DNA of 64,000 nucleotides from Candidatus Contendibacter sp. (GTDB lineage: Bacteria > Pseudomonadota > Gammaproteobacteria > Competibacterales > Competibacteraceae). Shown here one piece after another: positions 7,693 through 16,837 of this stretch (positions are counted from its first letter, which is position 1; every line of letters begins with the position of its first letter). The notes under the pieces are model-generated. The model saw nothing but the letters and a program-made list of their open reading frames with translations, did not search any database and was not told the origin of the DNA. The stretch spans positions 62,001-126,000 of the forward strand of contig JARSSO010000007.1 of assembly GCA_029624765.1 (NCBI GenBank), read 5' to 3'. The translations under genes and the position numbers were made by a program.

Positions 7693-10584
7693 ATGAAGGC
7701 CACGATTCCCATCGACAACCCCGAGCGCCTGCGCCTGGAACGACAGTACGAAGGCCAGGAAGACTGGCGGCTGTGGGGGCCGTATCTCTCGGAACGAGCC
7801 TGGGGCACGGTTCGCGAGGACTACAGCGCCCACGGCGAAGCCTGGGAGCATCTCGATCACGATCAGTCCCGTTCTCGCGTCTACCGCTGGAACGAGGACG
7901 GCCTGGGCGGCATCTGCGACGAGGAACAGCGGCTATGTTTCGCGCTCGCCCTGTGGAACGGCCGCGATCCGATTCTCAAGGAGCGGGCGTTCGGCCTGAC
8001 CGGCAATCAGGGCAACCACGGCGAGGACGTGAAGGAGTATTACTTCTATCTCGACGCCACGCCCAGCCACAGCTATTTGCGCTACCTCTACAAATATCCC
8101 CAGGCCGAATATCCCTACGGCCGACTGGTGGAAGAAAACCGCCGCCGGGGTCGGCTCGACCCGCCATTCAACTTGCTGGACGCCAGCGTTTTCAACGGCA
8201 ATCGCTATTGGGACGTGGACGTGTCCTATGCCAAGGCCGGCCCGGATGAAATCCACATCCGGGTCACCGTCGCCAACCGTGGACCGGAAGAAGCGACCCT
8301 GCACCTGTTGCCGCAACTGTGGTTCCGCAACACCTGGGCCTGGGGCGACGAGGAGAAGCAGCGGGCGTTGGCGGAACTGCGAGGCGATCCGGTTCTACCC
8401 GACCAGAAACCGACCAGGCCGGCCTTGCGCGCGATTGCGGCGCCGACCGGCGCGGCCTGGGCGGTGCGCGTGGAGCATCCGACGCTGGGCGCGTATCACC
8501 TGTACGGCCGGCAATCCGCCGAGCCGCTGTACACCGAGAACGAGCATAACGTCCAAAAGCTGTGGGGGCTGACCAACGCCACCCCCTACGTCAAGGACAG
8601 CTTCCATCGCCGAGTGGTGGACGGCGAGCACGACGCGGTCAATCCCGCGCGGGAAGGGACGAAGTTCGCCGCCTGGCACGTGCTGACCGTGGCCGGTGGC
8701 CAGCAAGCTCAAATAGAACTGGTGCTGAGCGCCGCGCCGCTGACCCAGCCCTTCGCCGCCAGCACGACGGTGTTCGCGGATCGCCAGTCCGAAGCGGATG
8801 GGTTCTATCGCGACCTGCTGCCGGAAGCTTCCGACGAGGACCGCCGCATTCTGCGCCAGGCCTCGGCGGGCATGATCTGGAGCAAACAGTTCTTTCATTA
8901 CGACGTGGCCCGCTGGCTGGACGGCGACCAGTTCCCACCGCCCGACGACCGCAAATGGGGCCGCAACCGCACCTGGCGGCACCTCAAGGCGTCCGATGTC
9001 ATCTCCATGCCCGATAAATGGGAGTATCCCTGGTTTGCAGCCTGGGACTTGGCCTACCACTGCGCCGCGCTGTCGCTGGTGGACGTCGATTTCGCCAAGG
9101 ACCAAATCGAGCTGGTGCTGCGGGAAAACTATTTCCACCCCAACGGCCAGATTCCCGCCTACGAATGGGCGTTCGGCGACGTCAATCCGCCGGTGCACGC
9201 GATGGGCGCGCTGAAGGTGTTCCGGGCGGAACGGGTGCAGCGCGGCCGGGGTGATCTGCATTTCCTGGAGCGGGTGTTTCACAAGCTGCTGCTGAACTAC
9301 GCCTGGTGGATCAACCGCAAGGACAGCGACGGCAACAACGTGTTCGAGGGCGGCTTCCTGGGGCTGGACAACATCTCGGTGTTCGACCGCTCCCATCCGC
9401 TGCCGGCCGGCTTCACCCTCAAGCAGGCCGACGCCACCGGCTGGATGGCGATGTTCGCCCTGAACATGACGGTCATCGCGCTGGAACTGGCGGCGGAGGA
9501 TCGGGAATACGAAAGTATCGCGATCCAGATTTATCAGCAGTTTCTCGGCATCGCCAACGCCATCGCCGGCCATGCCGGCAACGAAGTGCCGCTGTGGGAC
9601 CCGGAAGCCGGTTTCTTCAAGGATCTGGTGATTAGCCCGGACGGTCGGACCCAGCGGATCGACGTCTATTCCTGGGTCGGGCTGATTCCGCTGTTCGCCT
9701 GCGAGGTGGTGGACCGGCGCATCCTGGCCAAGGTCCCCCGGTTCCGCGAACTGCTGCGCCAGCACCGCCACGGCGTGTTCGACGGCAGCATCATCTGCCA
9801 ATGCCCGGATTGGGAAAACGAACGGGGCGAGCATCTGCTGTCGCTGGTCACCAACCGGATGTTGCCGCGCATTCTCAAACGGTTGCTGCGCGAGGACGAG
9901 TTTCTGTCGCCGCACGGCATCCGCAGCGTCAGCCGCATTCACGCCACGCAAAAGCACCTCGGCACCCTGCCTGGCGTCGGTGAAGCCATCATCGAATACG
10001 TGCCCGGCGAGTCCAACTCCGGCCTGTTCGGCGGCAATTCCAACTGGCGCGGCCCGATCTGGCTGCCCACCAATTACACCCTGGTTCAGGCGTTGGAGAA
10101 ATTCCATCGCTTCCTCGGCGACAACTTCACCATCGCCGTGCCCAGCCTGGGCAACCGCGAACTGAATTTGAAGGAAATCGCCACGTTGATCGCCGAACGG
10201 CTGGTGGACATCTACCGTCGCGACGCGAACGGACGGCTGCCCGCCTTCCCCGCCGACAGCCCGTTCCAGCACGACCCGCACTGGCGCGACCTGCTGCAAT
10301 TCTACGAATACTTCCACGGCGACACCGGCCAGGGGTTGGGCGCCGCGCATCAGACCGGCTGGACCGGCCTGCTGGCCAATCTGGTGATGCGTCGCTATCG
10401 GCGCGATATACCGGCGTATTGGAGCCAGCACTCCCCTCGCCCCATGGGAGAGGGGCTGGGGGTGAGGGACTCTAACTCCCCTCGCCCCGTGGGAGAGGAG
10501 GTGGGGGTGAGGGCGTTTGACTCCCCTCGCCCTTTGGGAGAGGGGCCGGGGTTGAGGGCGACCCCGAGCACGGTGGAGGGCTGA
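7693..10584 (+). CDS. GH63-like glucosidase (MGH1-type glycoside hydrolase)
   Basis: A 963-residue protein resembling the bacterial 'glucosidase' group related to GH63 mannosyl-oligosaccharide glucosidase. Landmarks are LERQYEGQEDWRLWGPYLSERAWGTVREDYS at the N-terminus, YPWFAAWDLAYHCAALSLVD and NGQIPAYEWAFGDVNPPVHA in the (alpha/alpha)6 catalytic barrel, and NSNWRGPIWLPTNYTL near the C-terminus. It probably releases glucose from an alpha-glucoside or processes storage glucan. ATG at 7693 has GGAG at 7681-7684; the in-frame ATG at 7642 lacks one. The last ~50 codons are three exact 45-bp repeat units (10431-10565), so the C-terminal tail SPRP-GE-GVR is repeat-derived and probably not part of the original enzyme. 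Confidence 0.85.
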   Translation: MKATIPIDNPERLRLERQYEGQEDWRLWGPYLSERAWGTVREDYSAHGEAWEHLDHDQSRSRVYRWNEDGLGGICDEEQRLCFALALWNGRDPILKERAFGLTGNQGNHGEDVKEYYFYLDATPSHSYLRYLYKYPQAEYPYGRLVEENRRRGRLDPPFNLLDASVFNGNRYWDVDVSYAKAGPDEIHIRVTVANRGPEEATLHLLPQLWFRNTWAWGDEEKQRALAELRGDPVLPDQKPTRPALRAIAAPTGAAWAVRVEHPTLGAYHLYGRQSAEPLYTENEHNVQKLWGLTNATPYVKDSFHRRVVDGEHDAVNPAREGTKFAAWHVLTVAGGQQAQIELVLSAAPLTQPFAASTTVFADRQSEADGFYRDLLPEASDEDRRILRQASAGMIWSKQFFHYDVARWLDGDQFPPPDDRKWGRNRTWRHLKASDVISMPDKWEYPWFAAWDLAYHCAALSLVDVDFAKDQIELVLRENYFHPNGQIPAYEWAFGDVNPPVHAMGALKVFRAERVQRGRGDLHFLERVFHKLLLNYAWWINRKDSDGNNVFEGGFLGLDNISVFDRSHPLPAGFTLKQADATGWMAMFALNMTVIALELAAEDREYESIAIQIYQQFLGIANAIAGHAGNEVPLWDPEAGFFKDLVISPDGRTQRIDVYSWVGLIPLFACEVVDRRILAKVPRFRELLRQHRHGVFDGSIICQCPDWENERGEHLLSLVTNRMLPRILKRLLREDEFLSPHGIRSVSRIHATQKHLGTLPGVGEAIIEYVPGESNSGLFGGNSNWRGPIWLPTNYTLVQALEKFHRFLGDNFTIAVPSLGNRELNLKEIATLIAERLVDIYRRDANGRLPAFPADSPFQHDPHWRDLLQFYEYFHGDTGQGLGAAHQTGWTGLLANLVMRRYRRDIPAYWSQHSPRPMGEGLGVRDSNSPRPVGEEVGVRAFDSPRPLGEGPGLRATPSTVEG
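10431..10565 (+). repeat. Three tandem 45-bp REP-like units, in frame in a CDS
   Basis: Units start at 10431, 10476 and 10521, exactly 45 bp apart. Each holds a 38-bp core beginning CTCCCCTCGCCC and containing GGGAGAGG and a final TGAGGG; the ends can pair as a hairpin. Because 45 is divisible by three, the reading frame is kept and each unit encodes a 15-residue SPRPxGExxGxR repeat. Confidence 0.85.
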
Positions 10585-10587
10585 GCC

Positions 10588-12714
10588 ATGCTGACCGCAA
10601 CCGTCGCCGCTGTCCGGCATCGCCGGGCCAACGTCGTCGCGGCGTTTCTCAAGCGCGTGGATGAAGCGCTGCGGGTCGCCGAGGTCACGCTCTATCCCTT
10701 CCTGGACCTGGCGATCCGGCTGTGGCTGGCGCAGGCGTTCTGGGTATCCGGCGTGCTCAAGCTCGCCAACTGGGACAGCGCGCTGACGCTCGCCACCTAC
10801 GAATATCCGGTGCCCTGGCTGGACCCGGTGACGGCCGCCGTGCTGGGCGTCATCGTCGAAGTGCTGGGCTCGATGCTGCTGGCGTTCGGACTCGCCACCC
10901 GGCTGGCCGCGATTCCGCTGCTGGTCCTGACGCTGGTGATCCAGTTCGAATACCGCGCCCTGGATCAACATCTTTACTGGGCCGCGCTGTTCGGCTGGTA
11001 CATCGTCATGGGTGCGGGGCCGATTTCCCTGGATCGGCTGCTGGCGTCCGGCCTGGCCGCTTCGGCGTTGCCGCTGGTCAAACCGCTGGGTCGGCTGTAC
11101 GCCGTGCTGACCCGCACCCTCGGTCCAGTCTATCAACTCGGGCTGCGCCTCTGGCTGGCCAGCCTGTGGTTCGCGCCGGTCCTGATCGGGCGCTCGTTCC
11201 TGGAAGCGGTACTGGGATTCGTCAGCCCCCTGCTGGCGCTGGGATTGGCGACCCGGCTAGCCGCTATCGGCGCGGCGCTAGCGCTGCTCGGTTCCGGCTT
11301 CATGGGCGCGGACGAAATCCAGACCATCAACCGGTTGTATCAATTTTTCCTGCTCGGCCTGATCGCATTGCGCGGACCGGGACCGATCGCTGCTGACGCC
11401 GTCCTGCAACACCAGCTTGCCCGCTGGTTCCCGCCGCTGGAAAGCTGGTCCGATGAAGCGCTGACGGACGTGCCGCATGTGGTCGTGGTCGGCGCCGGCT
11501 TCGGCGGTTTGAAAGTGGCGCACGGCCTGCGGCTGGCGGCTTGCCGGGTCACCGTCATCGACAAGCGCAACTACCACCTGTTCCAGCCGTTGCTCTATCA
11601 GGTGGCGACCGCCAGCCTGTCGCCGGCCGATGTCGCCACCCCGATCCGGGCGCTGTTCCGCGACCAGCACAACGTGCGGGTGTTGCTGGGCGAAGTAACC
11701 GGCGTGGATACCGCCGCGCGTCAGGTCGTCCTGAACGACGGCGCCCATATCGGCTACGATTATCTGGTGCTGGCCACCGGCGCGCGTCACAGCTACTTCG
11801 GGCGCGACGACTGGGAACCCTACGCGCCGGGCCTGAAGCAGATCGACGACGCCACCGCCATCCGCCGCCGCCTGCTACTGGCTTTTGAGCAGGCGGAGAA
11901 CTGTGCCGATCCCGAGGAACGACAACGGCTGTTGACCTTCATCATCGTCGGCGGCGGTCCCACCGGGGTGGAACTGGCCGGCGCCATCGCCGAACTGGCT
12001 CGGCACGGCCTGGCCGGCGAATTCCGCAACATCGATCCGGCCCAGGCGCGGGTGTTGCTGGTGCAGTCGGCGCCGCGCCTGCTGCCGGCCTTTCCCGAAG
12101 CACTTTCCGAGGTGTCGGCGCAGTCACTGCGGGTGCTGGGCGTGGAGGTGTTGACCAAGAGCCGGGTGGAGAAAGTGGACGCCGACGGGGCGCTGGTATC
12201 TGGCCAGCGGATCGGTTCCCGCACCGTGTTTTGGGCAGCCGGCGTGATGGCCTCGCCCGCCGCGCAATGGCTTGGAACCGAAGCCGATTCGGCTGGTCGC
12301 CTTAAGGTGGGGCCGGACCTGACCGTACCTGGCTTGCCCAATGTCTTCGCCGTCGGCGATACCGCCCTGAGCGAAGCCTGGGACGGCAAGCCGGTGCCGG
12401 GACTGGCGCCAGCGGCCAAGCAGCAGGGCGTCTATGTCGCCCGCATCATCAAGGCCCGCCTGGAAGGTCGAACCCATTTACCGCCGTTCCGCTATCGCCA
12501 TCTGGGCAATCTCGCCACCATCGGCCGCCAGGCGGCGGTCGTGGATTTCGGCGGGTTCAAGCTGAGCGGGGCGCTGGCCTGGTGGCTGTGGGGCGTCGCG
12601 CATGTATTCTTCCTGGTGGACCCCCGCAAGCGGCTGTCGGTCGCCATCGAGTGGTTCTGGGCCTATCTCACCTACAGACGCGGAACCCGGCTCATCACCG
12701 GCGGTCGCGAATAA
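10588..12714 (+). CDS. DoxX-DoxX-NDH-2 fusion: membrane domain plus FAD/NAD(P) oxidoreductase
   Basis: A 708-residue fusion. Residues ~30-290 form two DoxX-like four-helix membrane modules; AIRLWLAQAFWVSGVLKL and GLRLWLASLWFAPVLIG start the two halves, each continuing with LGLATRLAAI-type helices. From about residue 295 follows a type II NADH dehydrogenase-like flavoprotein: FAD-binding VVVGAGFGG near 300, FQPLLYQVATASLSPADVATPIR, second Rossmann motif FIIVGGGPTGVELAGAI near 450, and VFAVGDTA. Such enzymes pass electrons from NAD(P)H to quinone without pumping protons. The start at 10588 is four bases after the glucosidase stop with GGAGGG upstream. The fusion suggests the DoxX part anchors the enzyme or supplies a partner electron path, which is inference. 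Confidence 0.85.
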   Translation: MLTATVAAVRHRRANVVAAFLKRVDEALRVAEVTLYPFLDLAIRLWLAQAFWVSGVLKLANWDSALTLATYEYPVPWLDPVTAAVLGVIVEVLGSMLLAFGLATRLAAIPLLVLTLVIQFEYRALDQHLYWAALFGWYIVMGAGPISLDRLLASGLAASALPLVKPLGRLYAVLTRTLGPVYQLGLRLWLASLWFAPVLIGRSFLEAVLGFVSPLLALGLATRLAAIGAALALLGSGFMGADEIQTINRLYQFFLLGLIALRGPGPIAADAVLQHQLARWFPPLESWSDEALTDVPHVVVVGAGFGGLKVAHGLRLAACRVTVIDKRNYHLFQPLLYQVATASLSPADVATPIRALFRDQHNVRVLLGEVTGVDTAARQVVLNDGAHIGYDYLVLATGARHSYFGRDDWEPYAPGLKQIDDATAIRRRLLLAFEQAENCADPEERQRLLTFIIVGGGPTGVELAGAIAELARHGLAGEFRNIDPAQARVLLVQSAPRLLPAFPEALSEVSAQSLRVLGVEVLTKSRVEKVDADGALVSGQRIGSRTVFWAAGVMASPAAQWLGTEADSAGRLKVGPDLTVPGLPNVFAVGDTALSEAWDGKPVPGLAPAAKQQGVYVARIIKARLEGRTHLPPFRYRHLGNLATIGRQAAVVDFGGFKLSGALAWWLWGVAHVFFLVDPRKRLSVAIEWFWAYLTYRRGTRLITGGRE

Positions 12715-12729
12715 CCCAAGGAGGCGGCG

Positions 12730-13593
12730 TTGGCTCCACCGGCTTCGGCCGGTGGCCGCCGCGCCGAAGTCGCCATGCACAAAGCACTTTCTCAACATTG
12801 GCCGGAGTATCTGATGGAAGCCGCCGGCCTCGGATTGTTCATGCTCTCGGCCTGCTTCTTCGCCGTGCTGCTGGAGTATCCGGGCTCGCCGCTCCATCAG
12901 GCCATTCCCGATCCCTTCGCGCGGCGCTTGCTGATGGGACTGGCGATGGCCGGGACCGCGATCGGCATCATCTACTCGCCCTGGGGGCAACAGTCGGGCG
13001 CTCACATCAACCCGTCCGTCACCCTGAGCTTCTGGTATCTGGGCAAGATCGCCGACTGGGACGCCGTGTTCTACGTGCTCGCCCAGTGCGTTGGAGCGGT
13101 GGTGGGGGTGGCGGTCGCCGCCGCGCTGCTGGGACATGCCCTGGCCGATCCGGGGGTCGGTTACGTGGTGACTCAGCCCGGCATGGCGGGAATCGCGGCG
13201 GCGTTCGCGGTGGAAGCGGTCATTTCCTTCATCCTGATGACGACGGTCCTCATCGTCAGCAATTCCCGGCTGGCCCGCTACACGGGACTGTGCGCGGCCA
13301 CCCTGCTTGCCCTCTACATCACCTTCACCGCCCCGTTCTCGGGCACGAGCATGAATCCGGCCCGCTCCCTGGGTTCGGCGTTGGTGGCGGGGCAGTGGGC
13401 GTATTTTTGGATCTACCTGATTGCGCCGCCGCTCGGCATGTTGCTCGCCGCCGAGGTTTATCATCGCATCGCGGGTCGGGATACGGTGAAATGCTGCAAG
13501 CTCCATCACGAGAACGACAAACGCTGCATTTTCCACTGCAACTACGGAGGGATGGAGCCGCCAGGGTCGAAAGAGGCGGTCCCGGTCGGATAG
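12730..13593 (+). CDS. Aquaporin / MIP family channel
   Basis: A major intrinsic protein with six predicted helices and the two pore half-helix motifs, NPSVT (around residue 94, the first NPA variant) and NPARS (around 208). The first motif having Ser instead of Ala is a common variation. TTG at 12730 is taken as start because AAGGAGG lies five bases upstream; ATG at 12775 (MHKALSQHW) is the alternative and has no clear Shine-Dalgarno. The C-terminal ~30 residues contain CCKLHHENDKRCIFHCNYGG, a Cys/His-rich tail unusual for aquaporins that might bind metal. Likely permeates water or small neutral solutes. Confidence 0.85.
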   Translation: MAPPASAGGRRAEVAMHKALSQHWPEYLMEAAGLGLFMLSACFFAVLLEYPGSPLHQAIPDPFARRLLMGLAMAGTAIGIIYSPWGQQSGAHINPSVTLSFWYLGKIADWDAVFYVLAQCVGAVVGVAVAAALLGHALADPGVGYVVTQPGMAGIAAAFAVEAVISFILMTTVLIVSNSRLARYTGLCAATLLALYITFTAPFSGTSMNPARSLGSALVAGQWAYFWIYLIAPPLGMLLAAEVYHRIAGRDTVKCCKLHHENDKRCIFHCNYGGMEPPGSKEAVPVG

Positions 13594-13744
13594 CGAGCGC
13601 GCCGGTCGGTTTGTCACCGATGAGCGCGGGAATCAAGAGCGCCGATACTGAATTGTGGAGCAAGAAACGGATAGTCGGCGTACTTCAAGCAGCCGTAACC
13701 TTTCGGCGGGGTTTTTGTTCACGGCTTTGCCGGAGGTAACTGAA

Positions 13745-14836
13745 GTGGCTGAGTTGACCCATGCGACCGCGTTTACGACCGACCAGGCACGATGGAACGC
13801 TGTGGAGAGCCGGGATTGTCAGGCGGACGGCCAGTTCTGGTATGGAGTCAGGACGACCGGCGTCTATTGCCGCCCCAGTTGTCCGTCCCGTCTGCCGAAC
13901 CGGGCCAACGTCGCGTTCTTCGACACTTGCGATCAAGCCGAGGGCGGCGGCTACCGGGCCTGTAGGAAATGCAAACCCACGACGTCCGGTCCGGATCGTA
14001 TTCCGGACGCGGTGGTTCGGGCCTGCAAGCTGATCGAGGACGCCGACGAACCCCTGTCGTTGGCCACGCTGGCCGCCGCCGTCGGTTTCAGCCCCTTCCA
14101 CTTCCAGCGCCTTTTCAAGAAGTTCGTGGGCGTCACTCCGAAAGCCTACGCTGCTGCTCGCCGCGTCGAACGGTTCCAGAAAGGGCTACGGGTCGAGCAG
14201 ACCGTGGCGCGGGCGATGTACGACGCCGGATTTGGATCGAGCAGCCGGTGCTACGAGACGGTGGGCGACACCCTGGGCATGGCGCCCGCCGAATACAAGA
14301 ACGGCGGGGCTGGAACGGTGATTCGCCTTGCCGTGGCCGAGTGCTGGCTTGGATGGGTGATGGTGGCGGCGACCAAGCGAGGTATCTGCCGGATTGCGTT
14401 CGGGGATACGCCGGAGGATCTGCGGGCCGAACTGACCACCCGCTTTCCAAAAGCAACCGTGCAGGAAGGCGACGCTGAATTTCGACACTGGATCGAGCAA
14501 GTGGTGGCGCATCTCGAAGCACCGGGCCACACTCTCGGTCTGCCCCTCGACATTCAAGGTACGGCGTTTCAGCGCAAAGTCTGGGATGCGTTGCGCGCCA
14601 TCCCGGTTGGAACCACCGCCAGTTACACCGAGATCGCCCGCCGGATCGGCCAGCCCAAGGCGGTTCGGGCGGTCGCCGGAGCGTGTGCGGCCAATCCGCT
14701 GGCTGTCGTCATTCCCTGTCACCGGATCGTTCGCACCGACGGCGATCTCAGCGGCTACCGCTGGGGCGTCGAGCGAAAGCGGAAATTGCTCGACCGCGAG
14801 GCGGGGCGCGATGATCCCGCCGGTGAACCGTCGTGA
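13745..14836 (+). CDS. ada: Bifunctional Ada: methyl phosphotriester/O6-methylguanine repair protein and regulator
   Basis: A 363-residue protein in the Ada order: N-terminal zinc/phosphotriester domain (TTGVYCRPSCPSRLPNRANV and YRACRKCKP give the four Cys), AraC-type helix-turn-helix (LATLAAAVGFSPFHFQRLFKKFVGVTPKAY), and the C-terminal methyltransferase with the active cysteine in PCHRIVR. GTG at 13745 is the start: GGAGGT lies seven bases upstream and the protein then begins as other Ada proteins do. Methylated N-terminal Ada activates its own regulon. The gene stands alone on the plus strand. Confidence 0.93.
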   Translation: MAELTHATAFTTDQARWNAVESRDCQADGQFWYGVRTTGVYCRPSCPSRLPNRANVAFFDTCDQAEGGGYRACRKCKPTTSGPDRIPDAVVRACKLIEDADEPLSLATLAAAVGFSPFHFQRLFKKFVGVTPKAYAAARRVERFQKGLRVEQTVARAMYDAGFGSSSRCYETVGDTLGMAPAEYKNGGAGTVIRLAVAECWLGWVMVAATKRGICRIAFGDTPEDLRAELTTRFPKATVQEGDAEFRHWIEQVVAHLEAPGHTLGLPLDIQGTAFQRKVWDALRAIPVGTTASYTEIARRIGQPKAVRAVAGACAANPLAVVIPCHRIVRTDGDLSGYRWGVERKRKLLDREAGRDDPAGEPS

Positions 14837-14857
14837 TAAAAAGCCAACGCATTGATT

Positions 14858-14913
14858 GTAGGAACCGATTTGTGGGCGACGATCCGTCGAGTTGCCCGCA
14901 GGCAGGCTCCTAC
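14858..14913. repeat. REP-like hairpin (GTAGGAACC...GGCTCCTAC)
   Basis: Outer arms GTAGGAACC and GGCTCCTAC enclose a second complementary pair (TGGGCGACG / TTGCCCGCA region). It lies in the 158-bp gap between ada and the 14995 gene and could also end ada transcription. Confidence 0.6.
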
Positions 14914-14994
14914 CTCGGCAGACCTTGACTCGACTGGAACAATTTTTGGGCTGCTTCTAAAGTTAGGAAGGTCACTGTCCATCGAGGAATACCC

Positions 14995-15648
14995 ATGGCC
15001 GATCCAGCACTGCCCGCTACCTACGACAATCTGCCCGCGCCGCTCAAGCAGACGTTCATCCAGTCACACAAGGAATATGTCAAAGGCTGGCCCGGCCGAC
15101 TCTTTGCCGAGTACATCAATGACTTGGATGCGAACGGTCATTTGACGGTCATCAGCGCCGTGTACGGGCGCTGCGGCAAGGAGCCTAAGCTGTGGCCGTT
15201 CATTCAGGCGATCATCGGCCCTTGGAACTATGCCCAGGGCCACCAAATCTCGCAGGGTTTCAATTTTCTCTGCGACCGGCCGGACGACATGCTCAAGCTC
15301 TTGCGAGGGTCTTCGCTGTTTTGCGAGGACGATCCGAAGACGACCGTGCATGGCCCTCGCGACTGCTTTCGCGAGATCATTACCAAAGGATCGGGCTTGC
15401 ACGCCTGCGTGGTTCGATCCGGTTCGCGAACGACCCACCATCACGACATCCATATCGACAAATTCCAAACGGTTTGCGACCGCCAGACCGACGGGTTTTG
15501 CGACTACAAATATTTGAACAGTAATTTTGTCAATCACATGAAAGACGTGGTGCCGTGGTTCCTGACGGATGTCGCTCCGAAAAAAGCCGGTGAAGCCATT
15601 CGCGAATACGGCGAGCGAGAAAGCAAGGGCCATGGGCCGAAATGGTAA
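14995..15648 (+). CDS. Hypothetical protein with HHHDIH motif
   Basis: A 217-residue soluble protein beginning MADPALPATYDNLPAPLKQ. It has no signal peptide or membrane segment. A histidine cluster, RTTHHHDIHIDKFQ, and several conserved-looking cysteines (LFCEDD, GLHACVV, VCDRQTDGFCDY) suggest a metal site, but I do not recognise the family. ATG at 14995 is preceded by GAGGAA (14985-14990). It is separated from ada by a palindromic repeat and followed by another repeat region, so it is probably monocistronic. Confidence 0.7.
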   Translation: MADPALPATYDNLPAPLKQTFIQSHKEYVKGWPGRLFAEYINDLDANGHLTVISAVYGRCGKEPKLWPFIQAIIGPWNYAQGHQISQGFNFLCDRPDDMLKLLRGSSLFCEDDPKTTVHGPRDCFREIITKGSGLHACVVRSGSRTTHHHDIHIDKFQTVCDRQTDGFCDYKYLNSNFVNHMKDVVPWFLTDVAPKKAGEAIREYGERESKGHGPKW

Positions 15649-15766
15649 CGGGAAGCGTCCCACCGCTGTCGGCGATAAGCCGCGCTGCTGGATTTGGCCG
15701 GCGGCGGGGCGATTGTGTCCCGAACGAACGAGGCCCTGCGGTCAACCTGGCCCGCGTGTTGGCCTG

Positions 15767-15869
15767 GCTCCCACGCTCCAGCGTGGGAGCTCCAACCGTC
15801 CCGATGCGGCGGGCGTTGTGGGCCGCTGGAGTGGCCCGAACGGCGTTCCCACGCTGGAGCGTGGGAACG
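15767..15869. repeat. Paired palindromes CCCACGCT...AGCGTGGG
   Basis: Two near-perfect palindromes lie 53 bp apart: 15767-15790 (arms GCTCCCACGCT / AGCGTGGGAGC, spacer CC) and 15844-15869 (arms CGTTCCCACGCT / AGCGTGGGAACG, spacer GG). They are variants of one interspersed repeat; the pair could act as a small MITE-like unit. They occupy the 316-bp gap between the 14995 gene and parB, where I see no gene. Confidence 0.8.
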
Positions 15870-15964
15870 AGATATCGGTAAGGTCTTTGCTGGAAATAGC
15901 CTCAGATCCCTCTTCCCGCTGGGAGGGGGACTGAACGGTTACGTCGATGAAAGATTCCGCCCCG

Positions 15965-16837
15965 TCAACCGGCATCGGCCGCGATCCCCAGCCGTTCCAG
16001 AATCCCGTCGCATTCTTCCAGGGTGGCGAAGCCGATTTCGATCCGGCCGCGCCCCCGCGCGGCGTCGTAGCGCAGCCGCACCGGCGCGGTCAACCGCTCG
16101 CGCAATCGTTCCTCCAGCCGGATCAGGTCGGGATCGCGCGGCGTCGCCGTTCGGGGTGCGGGCGGGGCCGTCAGCAAAGTCCGCTGGCGTTCCAGTTCCC
16201 GCACGCTCCAACCCTGGTCCGCCGCCAGTTCGGTCAGCCGAAGCTGCGCCTCGCGCGACAAACCGAGCAAGACCTTGCCGTGCCCCGCTTCCAGCCGCCC
16301 CTCCTCGATCAGGCTCTGCACCGCCGGGTCCAGGCTCAGCAGTCCCAGCGCCTTGCTGATCGCCGATTGCGAGACGCCGAGCAGTTCGGCCAGTTGCTCC
16401 TGGGTCAGCCCGAACTCCTCGCGCAGACGTTGCAGCGCCCGGCCCTCCTCGACGGGGTTCAGGTCCCGCCGCAGCAGGTTTTCCACCAGCGCGATGGCGG
16501 CGGCGGTCCGGTCGTCGGCTTCCCGCACCACGACCGGCGCCTGACGCAGACCGGCCTGCTGCGCCGCCCGCCACCGCATGTGGCCGGCCAGGATCTCATA
16601 ATCGCCGTTCGCCAGCGGTCGCGCCACCAGCGGTTCGATCACCCCGAACTGGCGGATGCTCTGTTCCAGCTCGGCCAGGTAAACATCGTCGACGTGTTGA
16701 CGCGGCTGATAACGGCTGGGAACCAGTTGGTCGAGGTCCAGTTGCCGGATGTCGCTCGTCATCAAGCCGCCGTCGAAGCTGTGGCCGCCGGCGCCGATCC
16801 AGTCTCCCAGACTTTTCAACGACTTGCGGCGGCTCAT
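15965..16837 (-). CDS. parB: ParB/Spo0J family partition protein
   Basis: A 290-residue ParB: N-terminal arginine-patch/CTPase region LVPSRYQPRQHVDD...LAELEQSIRQFGVIEPLVARP and GHMRWRAAQQAGL, then NLLRRDLNPVEEGRALQRLREEFGLTQEQLAELLGVSQSAISKALGLLSL (helix-turn-helix), and a C-terminal dimerisation segment. ATG at 16837 overlaps the parA stop by four bases (ATGA). It would load on a parS site and, with ParA, segregate a replicon. Confidence 0.9.
   Translation of the reverse strand: MSRRKSLKSLGDWIGAGGHSFDGGLMTSDIRQLDLDQLVPSRYQPRQHVDDVYLAELEQSIRQFGVIEPLVARPLANGDYEILAGHMRWRAAQQAGLRQAPVVVREADDRTAAAIALVENLLRRDLNPVEEGRALQRLREEFGLTQEQLAELLGVSQSAISKALGLLSLDPAVQSLIEEGRLEAGHGKVLLGLSREAQLRLTELAADQGWSVRELERQRTLLTAPPAPRTATPRDPDLIRLEERLRERLTAPVRLRYDAARGRGRIEIGFATLEECDGILERLGIAADAG

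Noticed and set aside
8395..11136. 913-residue open frame on the minus strand
   Set aside because: It lies wholly antisense to the glucosidase and DoxX-NDH-2 genes; its Q/R/V/G-rich composition is the usual antisense shadow of high-GC coding DNA.
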